61,587 nt of DNA. Source: Deltaproteobacteria bacterium (GTDB lineage: Bacteria; Myxococcota_A; Polyangia; Polyangiales; Polyangiaceae). A model generated the notes under the pieces. That model saw only the letters and a list, made by a program, of their open reading frames with translations. It made no database searches and was not told the DNA's origin. Positions 17,152 through 24,746 of this stretch are shown here, piece after piece (position 1 is the first letter of the stretch; every line of letters starts with the position of its first letter). Position numbers and translations under genes: made by a program. The stretch is from the NCBI GenBank assembly GCA_016218915.1, contig JACRCQ010000011.1, positions 1 through 61,587 of the forward strand, read 5' to 3'.

Positions 17152-20058
17152 ATGTGGTTTTCGAAGCAGGGCACCGGGACGCAGGTGGCGAAACAGCAGC
17201 GGCGACTCCATGCCGGATGGCGCGTTCGAGCCCTGTGGCGGGGGGCCTTGCGTTTTGTCCTTGGCATCGGCGCGATAGCGTCGTTGTCGGGATGCCCGAG
17301 CTCACTCTCATCGGAGTTCGAGGGCAAGGCGTGCAGCGCGACCGGAGACTGCGGGCCCGGGTTCGTTTGCGATACCAGCCGGAACCTCTGCGTACGAGCG
17401 GGGTCACTCCCGGTGGACGGGAGCGCCCAGGACACGGCGCCCGACTCGACTTCGGAAAGCCACGACTCCGGACATGAGGAACCGCAGGTCGAGGCGCAGG
17501 CCGATGGTTGCGACGAATGCCCCGTCGCCTGTGGCGAAGGACAGACGGTTTGCAGTGGAAAATGCGTCGAGATCAAGACCGACATCAGCAATTGTGGTGG
17601 GTGCGGCGCGGTGTGTACCACGCCTGTTGGTGGCGTAGCCGTCTGCGTGGGGGGGCAATGCTCATTCGCCTGCCCCGGACTGGTTCCCTGCGGCTCGAGC
17701 TGCGTGGATCCCTCGAGCGATCCGAAGCAATGCGGAGGATGCGGACAACCGTGTCCGGTGCCGCCCAACGGAGCTGCGACCTGCAAGTCCGGTGTCTGCG
17801 GCACGAGCTGCAACCAGGGCTTCCAGGCCTGTGTGGGGGCTTGCGTGGACGTTGGCAGCGATCCGAAGAACTGCGGGGCGTGCGACGCTGTGTGCCCTGC
17901 GGGGAAGGTCTGTTCGATCGGAGGATGCAGCGCCACGTGCGCGGTTCCGCTTACGAACTGCGGGGGAGCCTGCGTGGACTTGCAGAAGGCGGTCGAGCAC
18001 TGCGGGGGATGTGACAGCCCTTGCACGAGCCCCGTCCACGGCCACGCTACCTGCGCGGCGGGCAGCTGTGACGTGAGCTGCGACGTGGGTTTCGCCAAGT
18101 GCAGTGGCGCTTGCGTTGATGCGTCTGTGGACCCGGCGAACTGCGGCGCATGCGGCAAGGCCTGCGATGTGCCAACCAACGGCACCGCAACGTGTACGGG
18201 TTCCGTTTGCGGCATTGCCTGCAATGCCGGGTTCGCTGCGTGTGGATCCTCCTGCGTCGACACATCTCTGGATCCCTCCAACTGCGGAGCGTGCGGGTTG
18301 ACATGCGATCCGGGGAAGGTCTGCTCGGGTGGACAATGCACGGTCACGTGCCTGCCGCCCACCGTCTTCTGTGCCGGCAAGTGCGTCAATACCGATTCCG
18401 ATCCGGCGAACTGCGGCAAGTGCGGATCATCGTGCGGAGCACCGGCGGATGGAAAGGCGACCTGCACCGCAGGCGTGTGCGGCATCAGCTGCAATCCGGG
18501 CCTCGCCGCGTGCGGGATGGAGTGCTTCAATCTCTCCATCCATCCGCTTCACTGCGGCACCTGCGGGCACGTGTGCGTGGCACCGCCCAGCTCGACAGTG
18601 TCTTGCGCGGCTGGCGCGTGCAAGGTCGTCTGCAATGCCGGGTATTCGAGCTGCGCAGGATCCTGCGTCGACATGCTGTCTGATCCCGCAAATTGCGGTT
18701 CGTGCTCGAAGCCATGCGCAACGTCCGAGGTGTGCTCGAACGGTTCCTGCACGTTGAACTGTTCGGCCGACCAGACGAAGTGCGGTGGGTCGTGCGTGAA
18801 CACCCAGTCCGACCCGGCGAATTGCGGCACCTGTGGCTTCGCTTGTCCTGGCGCACCCAATGCCACTCCGACCTGCTCGTCCGGCAAGTGTGTTGTGTCG
18901 TGCAATCCTGGATTCACCAAATGCGGCACGGCCTGCGTGGATGTCGTCACCGACGTTCACAACTGCGGATCGTGCGGCTTCCTCTGCCCCGATCCCGCGA
19001 ATGGCACACCGAGCTGCGCCGCAGGCACGTGCGATGTGGTCTGCAATGCGGGATTCTCCAAGTGCGGCGGGCAATGCGTGAGCACGGCGTCGGACCCGAA
19101 TCACTGCGGAAACTGCAACACGGTGTGTAGCGCTGGCCAGGTATGCTCGTCGGGTGTTTGCACCGCCTTCTGTTCTCCACCGCTGACCAACTGTTCCAAC
19201 AAGTGCGTCGACACGACCACGGATCCGGACCACTGCGGGACATGCAGCACCGTGTGCGCGGATCGGCCGAACGCCGTCAGAACCTGCTCGGGCTCGTCAT
19301 GCGGATTCACCTGCAACGCCGGATGGGCCGATTGCGATGGCAATCCCGCCACAGGGTGTGAAATCGATACCAAGACGGATGTGGCCCACTGCGGCGGCTG
19401 CCCGCGCGCGTGCTCCGCGAGCAAAGTCGCGTCCCTTGCCTGTTCGGGAGGCCTGTGCGTCTCTGCCTGCGTGTTCGGGTGGGCCAATTGCGGTCAACCC
19501 ACAGCGCCCCAAGCCGACGACGGATGCGAGAAGAAGGTCGACGTGGACAGCGCGAATTGTGGCGGCTGCAACAACAGTTGCCAGGCGCAGGGAGGCCCGG
19601 GAGGGTTCGTGTGCGGGCAGAACGCGGGCAACCAGTGCGACTGCGCCGGGAGCGATACGAGATGCCGAATCGGGCAGGCATCGGGGACCTGCGATTCGGA
19701 GGACATGCTGTGTCGTTGCAGCGGAACGCTGTGCCGCCCGGGTGAGGCATGCGTCAAGTCGGGCTCATACAGCATCTGCGCATGCAACTCGGGGCCAGCC
19801 TGCGGGATCGACAAGCAATGTTGCCAGACGCCATCGGGATGCAGAAACGTACAGATCGATCCGGCAAGTTGCGGCGCCTGCGGTCACGCATGCCCCCCGT
19901 CGTTCGCCTGCGCGGGGGCGGCGTGCGTATGCACTGCCGGCTGGCAGTGCGATGCGGGCGGCGGCGGAACGTGCGACGTTGACTCAGGCGCTTGTATTTG
20001 CGGGACGACTACGTGCAATGCGGGAAAGCGGTGTCAGCGGGGCGGCGTCTGCGGATGA
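17152..20058 (+). CDS. Giant Stig1-repeat Cys-rich lipoprotein
   Basis: A 968-residue protein. ATG 17152 with AGGGAG upstream is preferred to an in-frame TTG at 17146. After a basic N-terminus and hydrophobic segment comes lipobox ASLSGC. An acidic Asp/Ser/Glu linker follows (about 85-125) in place of the usual Gly stalk. The body has about 13 clear Stig1-type units (CGGACVDLQKAVEHCGGCD; CAGKCVNTDSDPANCGKCG) of about 45 residues, plus two or three degenerate ones. The unit reads C-x3-CVD-x4-DP-x-NCG-x-CG-x2-C followed by a second small Cys loop. Predicted surface protein and last gene of the kinase triad. Function unknown. Confidence 0.85.
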   Translation: MWFSKQGTGTQVAKQQRRLHAGWRVRALWRGALRFVLGIGAIASLSGCPSSLSSEFEGKACSATGDCGPGFVCDTSRNLCVRAGSLPVDGSAQDTAPDSTSESHDSGHEEPQVEAQADGCDECPVACGEGQTVCSGKCVEIKTDISNCGGCGAVCTTPVGGVAVCVGGQCSFACPGLVPCGSSCVDPSSDPKQCGGCGQPCPVPPNGAATCKSGVCGTSCNQGFQACVGACVDVGSDPKNCGACDAVCPAGKVCSIGGCSATCAVPLTNCGGACVDLQKAVEHCGGCDSPCTSPVHGHATCAAGSCDVSCDVGFAKCSGACVDASVDPANCGACGKACDVPTNGTATCTGSVCGIACNAGFAACGSSCVDTSLDPSNCGACGLTCDPGKVCSGGQCTVTCLPPTVFCAGKCVNTDSDPANCGKCGSSCGAPADGKATCTAGVCGISCNPGLAACGMECFNLSIHPLHCGTCGHVCVAPPSSTVSCAAGACKVVCNAGYSSCAGSCVDMLSDPANCGSCSKPCATSEVCSNGSCTLNCSADQTKCGGSCVNTQSDPANCGTCGFACPGAPNATPTCSSGKCVVSCNPGFTKCGTACVDVVTDVHNCGSCGFLCPDPANGTPSCAAGTCDVVCNAGFSKCGGQCVSTASDPNHCGNCNTVCSAGQVCSSGVCTAFCSPPLTNCSNKCVDTTTDPDHCGTCSTVCADRPNAVRTCSGSSCGFTCNAGWADCDGNPATGCEIDTKTDVAHCGGCPRACSASKVASLACSGGLCVSACVFGWANCGQPTAPQADDGCEKKVDVDSANCGGCNNSCQAQGGPGGFVCGQNAGNQCDCAGSDTRCRIGQASGTCDSEDMLCRCSGTLCRPGEACVKSGSYSICACNSGPACGIDKQCCQTPSGCRNVQIDPASCGACGHACPPSFACAGAACVCTAGWQCDAGGGGTCDVDSGACICGTTTCNAGKRCQRGGVCG

Positions 20059-20145
20059 AGTGAATTCGGCAACCAACCGCGACCGCCGTCAGACACGGAG
20101 CCCCCGCGACACGTTTCGGCGCGCGCAGAAGTTCTTTCGCACAGC

Positions 20146-20553
20146 TCAACACAAGGATTCCGGTGGGCCCCGATGGGAACTCAAGGTTGCGAGCAACTCG
20201 TCTTTTGACGCCGGCTTGCTCAGCAAGTGCTCCACCAGCCACGACTCCCCGCGCAAGCGAATGCCGTGCGGGTCCGAGCCGGTGTGCAGGACACGCCGCG
20301 CCGATGGCTGCAGCTCCCGTGCGCGAGCGAGCACGTACAGGCCATCCCGATCGCCGGGCATGTCGTAGTCGGAAATCACTGCGACGAAGCCGGTTGTGGC
20401 CAACATCGACGCCGCCTCAGCGGTGGTAGACGCCGCGTGGACCTCGAATTCGCGTCCTATCATACGCGCCAATGCGCGTAGGATCGCCAAGTCGTCGTCA
20501 ACGACGAGCACCCGCGGCTTGCACTCCAGCACCCGCACGTCAAACGGCATCAT
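20146..20553 (-). CDS. Stand-alone response regulator receiver
   Basis: A 135-residue single receiver domain. The start is taken at the MMPFDVRV pair (20553), since the upstream frame is low complexity. All key residues are present: acidic pair in VLVVDDD, phospho-acceptor D62 in VISDYDMPG, switch Thr in RVLHTGSD, Lys in LLSKPAS. There is no output domain, so it probably acts by protein contact like other single-domain receivers. No intact histidine kinase lies in the window. Confidence 0.85.
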   Translation of the reverse strand: MMPFDVRVLECKPRVLVVDDDLAILRALARMIGREFEVHAASTTAEAASMLATTGFVAVISDYDMPGDRDGLYVLARARELQPSARRVLHTGSDPHGIRLRGESWLVEHLLSKPASKDELLATLSSHRGPPESLC

Positions 20554-20728
20554 GTGCTCATTCCCCGGCCCCTCCTGGCAGCGCGGGAATATGTCATGGG
20601 GGCATCTCCTTGATTCGTCGTCCCGTTCCTGGGATTCAGAAGTATCTTGTCCGTCGGAGGCAGGAACCCTCAAAGATTGGTCCAATTGCACCAGAAATGG
20701 CAGAGCTGTCGGCCGAATCCGGCTCGGG

Positions 20729-23290
20729 TCAGTAGAGGAGCATGGAACACGTTCCATTCACGCATATCAGGGGTGGACAGCACTGGGAACTCGACGTGCA
20801 CGCTCCGCAAAGGCCACTGATACACGCCTGATTGCCACAGTCCGCGCACGATCCGCATGTCTGCGGCGGCGGAGGGCATTCGTAGCCGGCGTCGAGCACG
20901 GCGCGGTCGTAATGGATGGATGTTTCGGCGCCGATGTTCGCGTAGCTGCCAGAGTAGAGCCCACCGTAGATCTCGAACGGGGAATTGATTACGACGGGCG
21001 AGTAGGCTGCGTAGATGTAGCCACCGACCGTTGTGTTGCCCGCCAGGAGCAGCGTCTGCGGGCTGCCTACGTACGTCCTGCTCAGCCGGGGATAGTTCGG
21101 CGACCCGATGGTGGCGTTTCCGCTCGTCAGGATCGTCCCCGCAACGAATACGTCGAACTCGGCCGTCGGATCGAGTGCGAGCGTCAGCGTGTTGGCGATC
21201 ACGTCGCCATCGACATACAGCGCAGTCTTGCCATGCGCCACGATGGAGAGCGGCGCACCTCCGACGTCGATCTTGCTCAGGTAGTAGTTGCCGCAGGGCA
21301 GATCCAGGTGTTGGGGTGCGGTCGGTGAGGTGAATGCGTCCGGGTTGAGTCCGATCAGGGGATTGTCGTTGTTGGGTGACTTGCGCGCAGCCACGATCGC
21401 GCCGACCGGAATGAGGTCGGAGGGGCCGCATTTGCACGGGGGGGGAACGGTGACCGGTTGCTTGAACAGGGAAGCGTACGTGACGGGTCCCGAGACGCTG
21501 GCGTTCACCGGTTGCCGGAGCGCTTGGCCGAACACGAGGGATGCAGTGGCGGTGACATTGCCGGCGACATAGCCGTCCCAACCGACGGACGAAGGCGCGC
21601 CCGTGGAGAGCGGGCCGCCCAGGTGCAGCTCCTGCATCACCTTCGCATTGCTGGACGCGGACAAGCCGGCGCTGGTCGATGACCACAGCGCACCTGAAAC
21701 CGACAGCGGCCCCGTCGAGCTGAATGTGCCGTCGTATCCCAGACCGCCGCCAAGCTCACCTGGAGCCTTGTAGGGTCCCTTGGTGCTGTCATACGCATCA
21801 AACGCGGCGGACGTTCCGAACTTCACGAAGTCACAAGAACACAGGGCCCAGAGGAATGTGGTCTGGGCCTGATTGCCCGAGCACTCTTCGACGGTGCCGT
21901 ACTGGATGATGATTGGGGGGCCGCCGCCGACGCACTTGGCCGGCGGGGGTCCAACGACGAGGGAAGGCTTGCATGCTCCCTCCACGCAGCCGGTTCCCGG
22001 TGCGCATTGGTGGCCGCAGGTGCCGCAGTTGGCGCTGTCGCTTTGAAGGTCGACGCAAACACCCGCACAGGCCTTGAGCCCCGGCAGGCAGGTTGTCGAG
22101 CAGGCGCCTGCCGAGCAGGCCTGCCCAGGCGGGCACTTCACGCCGCACGCTCCGCAGTTGTTCGGATCCACGTTGGTGAGCTTGCAAACCCCCGAGCACA
22201 GCTTCTGGTACACGGGGCAAATGCACGCGCCCGCGGAGCAGATCTGACCCCCCGTGCAGACGGTGCCGCAGGCTCCGCAGTTGGCCGGGTCGACCTTCGG
22301 ATTGACGCATGCTCCCGCGCAGTTGAGCTCTCCGACCTTGCAGCAAAGCCCGTTCATGCAGCTCGAGCCCACAGCGCACACCTTCCCGCACACGCCGCAG
22401 TTCGACAGATCCAACGTCAGATCGACGCAAGTTCCGTTGCAAAGGGTCTGCCCAGGCAGGCACTCGCACGTTCCGGCCACGCAGATTGTGCCTCCCGTGC
22501 ACAGCTTCGAGCAAGCGCCGCAGTTGGCCCCGTCGTTGGCCAGATTCACGCAAACTCCGCCGCACGATGTCTGGCCCGGCGGGCACAGGCACGTTCCGGA
22601 GATGCACACGGTGCCTCCAATGCAGGTGGTCCCGCAGGTTCCGCAGTTCCAGGGGTCAGCCTGCAAATCGACGCAGACGCCACTGCACGGCGAAAGACCT
22701 CCCACGCAGTTGAGAACGCAAGTGCCGCCGCTGCAGATGTCGGTGGAAGCGCAGGCGTGACCGCACGCGCCGCAGTTGGCGGGATCGCTCGCCAGCGACA
22801 CACACGACCCGCCACAATCCGTCTGACCTAAGCCGCAATCCGCGTCACCGGGGGTGTCGCTTGGCGCGTCCCCCCCACCATCCCCGACAGTGGATCCATC
22901 CTCCGGCGCATCCGCTTCGGCCCCAACCTGGGTATCCGCTTGCGCGTCACCATCGGCATCGTACTGCGCATCGACTTGCGCGGACCCGTCGGTTTCGGGC
23001 TTGGCGTCCGTCGATGCATCAGCATTGGTCTCTGGCCCGGAATCCTTCGCGCTGTCCAACAGGATGCCTGCGTCGCCGTCGCCTCCAGCATCGGAATCGG
23101 ACTTCGCATCGGTCTGGACCGCGGCGTTCTGGTCCTGCTTGGTGTCCACCGAGGCATCAGCGGCGCCACCTGGGAATCCGGCCTCGTTGCCTCCTCCACA
23201 TCCAACGGTCGCGAGCGCCAGCACGAAGACCACGCTGCGAGTGAATGACCAGACGCCATCCGCACCGAACATTTGCCCCAGGTTCAGCAT
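20729..23290 (-). CDS. Asp-rich, Stig1-repeat lipoprotein with adhesin-like C-terminal domain
   Basis: An 853-residue protein. GGAGG six bases before ATG 23290 decides the start. The signal peptide ends near ALATVGC. Residues about 35-150 are an Asp/Ala/Gly/Ser linker with many DAD and DGD steps, possibly calcium-binding. Seven Stig1 units follow (CGGSCVSLASDPANCGACG; CAGACVNPKVDPANCGACG). The next 330 residues are a strand-rich domain (PIIIQYGTVEECSGNQ; YVDGDVIANTLTLALD; LLLAGNTTVGGYIYAAYSP) like the beta-helical DUF7305 group of pilus-associated proteins; this assignment is from recall. A last Cys cluster (CGSCADCGNQAC, QCCPPLICVNGTC) ends the protein. Probably a surface adhesin. Confidence 0.8.
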   Translation of the reverse strand: MLNLGQMFGADGVWSFTRSVVFVLALATVGCGGGNEAGFPGGAADASVDTKQDQNAAVQTDAKSDSDAGGDGDAGILLDSAKDSGPETNADASTDAKPETDGSAQVDAQYDADGDAQADTQVGAEADAPEDGSTVGDGGGDAPSDTPGDADCGLGQTDCGGSCVSLASDPANCGACGHACASTDICSGGTCVLNCVGGLSPCSGVCVDLQADPWNCGTCGTTCIGGTVCISGTCLCPPGQTSCGGVCVNLANDGANCGACSKLCTGGTICVAGTCECLPGQTLCNGTCVDLTLDLSNCGVCGKVCAVGSSCMNGLCCKVGELNCAGACVNPKVDPANCGACGTVCTGGQICSAGACICPVYQKLCSGVCKLTNVDPNNCGACGVKCPPGQACSAGACSTTCLPGLKACAGVCVDLQSDSANCGTCGHQCAPGTGCVEGACKPSLVVGPPPAKCVGGGPPIIIQYGTVEECSGNQAQTTFLWALCSCDFVKFGTSAAFDAYDSTKGPYKAPGELGGGLGYDGTFSSTGPLSVSGALWSSTSAGLSASSNAKVMQELHLGGPLSTGAPSSVGWDGYVAGNVTATASLVFGQALRQPVNASVSGPVTYASLFKQPVTVPPPCKCGPSDLIPVGAIVAARKSPNNDNPLIGLNPDAFTSPTAPQHLDLPCGNYYLSKIDVGGAPLSIVAHGKTALYVDGDVIANTLTLALDPTAEFDVFVAGTILTSGNATIGSPNYPRLSRTYVGSPQTLLLAGNTTVGGYIYAAYSPVVINSPFEIYGGLYSGSYANIGAETSIHYDRAVLDAGYECPPPPQTCGSCADCGNQACISGLCGACTSSSQCCPPLICVNGTCSMLLY

Positions 23291-23597
23291 GTTCAACCTC
23301 CGAGTGGGACCGCCTTGCGCATCGGACTTCCTCGCACGGCCCGATCAGACCGATTTGGAGGTTGGTAACACCAGGGCGGCAATCGCATGCAGGGACTTGG
23401 AGGAACCCCAATGCGACGGTGAAATGCGACCGAACTGATTGCGGCAGTAGCAGACGGGGCGCTTGGGCGATTTAGTGCATGATGCGCTGATATCCCGTTA
23501 CTAACCCCGAAAGCTCCGTTGCGCGGTCTAGTTGAGAGGCGAAGGCAGCAAGCCGCACGTGCAAACAACAGAGGCCGTGTTTCGGTGGAGGTTCCCC
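23291..23597. other. Divergent intergenic region
   Basis: About 307 bases between the start of the Asp-rich lipoprotein (minus) and the small protein at 23598 (plus). It should contain both promoters. No repeat or operator was recognised. Confidence 0.4.
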
Positions 23598-24083
23598 ATG
23601 AAAGCAGCTCGTCGGTGGTGCATCGTTCTGACCTTCATCATCCACGCGCTAGCTGCATTCCCTGGTTGTTCCAGCGACTCGTCCGCGCCGGCACCTGCGC
23701 CGAGGTGCGACGACGGCTGCACGAACAACTGCCTTTTACCGAGTTGCGGCGACGGGATCGTGCAGAAGGGGGTCGCATCCGGGGGCGACGCTTCCACACC
23801 CGTTGGCGGCGAGGAGTGTGATGACGCGAACTTCAACGGTGCGTTCGCCGCGGGCGACTTCATCTACGCGCTGGGTGGACAGGATGGCCTTCCGGATGTG
23901 AACAACATGAGTGCGGAGCACAGCGGCGCACCGCCTGGGCTCGTAAACTTCCAGGGGTTCAACCCTGGCCTCCTGACGGCGCGTGTGGACCTCGGCGCGG
24001 CGATCCAGAGCGGATACTTCTACGTGCTGGGTGGCCGGACGCCCGGCGGAGTCACCAAGACGATCGAGTACGTTCTGTACTGA
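23598..24083 (+). CDS. Small lipoprotein, apparently a deleted Cys-repeat/Kelch protein
   Basis: A 161-residue protein with GGAGG six bases before ATG 23598. A signal peptide ends near AAFPGC. The mature part starts with a myxobacterial Cys-rich repeat (SCGDGIVQKG, GEECDDANFNG) that normally continues DGCSAAC. Here it jumps to Kelch-like blades (FIYALGGQDGLPD; FYVLGGRTPGGVTKTIEYVLY). Only two partial blades are present, whereas Kelch propellers need five to seven. The join inside the Cys repeat suggests an internal deletion that kept the frame. It may be non-functional or a small surface protein. Confidence 0.6.
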   Translation: MKAARRWCIVLTFIIHALAAFPGCSSDSSAPAPAPRCDDGCTNNCLLPSCGDGIVQKGVASGGDASTPVGGEECDDANFNGAFAAGDFIYALGGQDGLPDVNNMSAEHSGAPPGLVNFQGFNPGLLTARVDLGAAIQSGYFYVLGGRTPGGVTKTIEYVLY

Positions 24084-24100
24084 ACTTCACCGGAGGTATT

Positions 24101-24703
24101 ATGACCACAGGAACGATTGGACCTCCTCGCCGCACTTGCTTGGTGATGGACAGGAACGTGACGTCCAGAGCGAGGTGGCGCACGGTCGTGCTTGCGTGCG
24201 CGGCAGTGGTGGCGCAGGCGTGTGGGCTCGATACCCATGGCGCACTGGAGGAGCAGGCGCAGAACCCAGGCGGATCTTCCGGCGAAAAGTCGGATGCCAG
24301 CATCGCGGGCTACGGAGGTGTCGCAGGTTCCCATGCCGACTCGTCCGCTGGTTCGGGTGGGGTTGGAAACGGCGGAGCCGGCGGCTACGGCGGTTCTGGT
24401 GGGTTCGATGCTGGCGGTGCCTCCGGCGATGATGCCACAGCAGGAGGGGGCACCAGTGGCACCGGCGGAGCAGGTGGCACTGCAGGCACAGGGGGATCCG
24501 CAGGCTCGGGCGGCACTGGTGGCACCGCGGGCACCAGTGGCACCGGCGGAGCAGGTGGCACCGCGGGAACAGGAGGATCCGCAGGCTCGGGCGGAACCGG
24601 CGGCACCGCGGGCATGGGGGGCTCGTGCGGGGACTTGGGATCGCCGTGCTCCGATGAAACGGAATGTTGCAGCAACACCTGCGACAACAACCAATGCGGC
24701 TAA
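24101..24703 (+). CDS. Gly-rich lipoprotein with short knottin-like tail
   Basis: A 200-residue protein. GGAGG lies four bases before ATG 24101; ATG 24146 is an alternative. The hydrophobic segment ends VVAQAC, a plausible lipobox. Nearly all of the mature protein is Gly/Thr/Ala/Ser repeats, including two 81-bp tandem copies. Only the last 25 residues are structured-looking, with six cysteines (CGDLGSPCSDETECCSNTC). It looks like a long stalk presenting one mini-knottin. Predicted surface-anchored; function unknown. Confidence 0.7.
   Translation: MTTGTIGPPRRTCLVMDRNVTSRARWRTVVLACAAVVAQACGLDTHGALEEQAQNPGGSSGEKSDASIAGYGGVAGSHADSSAGSGGVGNGGAGGYGGSGGFDAGGASGDDATAGGGTSGTGGAGGTAGTGGSAGSGGTGGTAGTSGTGGAGGTAGTGGSAGSGGTGGTAGMGGSCGDLGSPCSDETECCSNTCDNNQCG
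24451..24612 (+). repeat. Two tandem 81-bp copies inside a Gly-rich stalk gene
   Basis: Copy 1 is 24451-24531 and copy 2 is 24532-24612. Both begin CACCAGTGGCACCGGCGGAG and differ at a few, mostly third-codon, positions. The period equals 27 codons, so copy gain or loss keeps frame and changes stalk length. Confidence 0.8.
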
Positions 24704-24746
24704 TAGCTAACCCGGGTCGTGGCGACACCGGGAAGGAGAACTTGAA

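Noticed and set aside
16284..18539. Minus-strand frame of 751 residues with periodic PHAPQFAGS text
   Set aside because: It is the reverse complement of TPR/PEGA and Stig1 coding sequence. The repeats are shadows of the NCGxCG units.
20146..20553. Pairing of the lone receiver with the histidine-kinase fragment at 37.1 kb
   Set aside because: The fragment is broken and far away, and nothing links the two.
24447..24620. Possible CRISPR-like repeat array
   Set aside because: The repeats are tandem without spacers and encode a Gly-rich stalk in frame.
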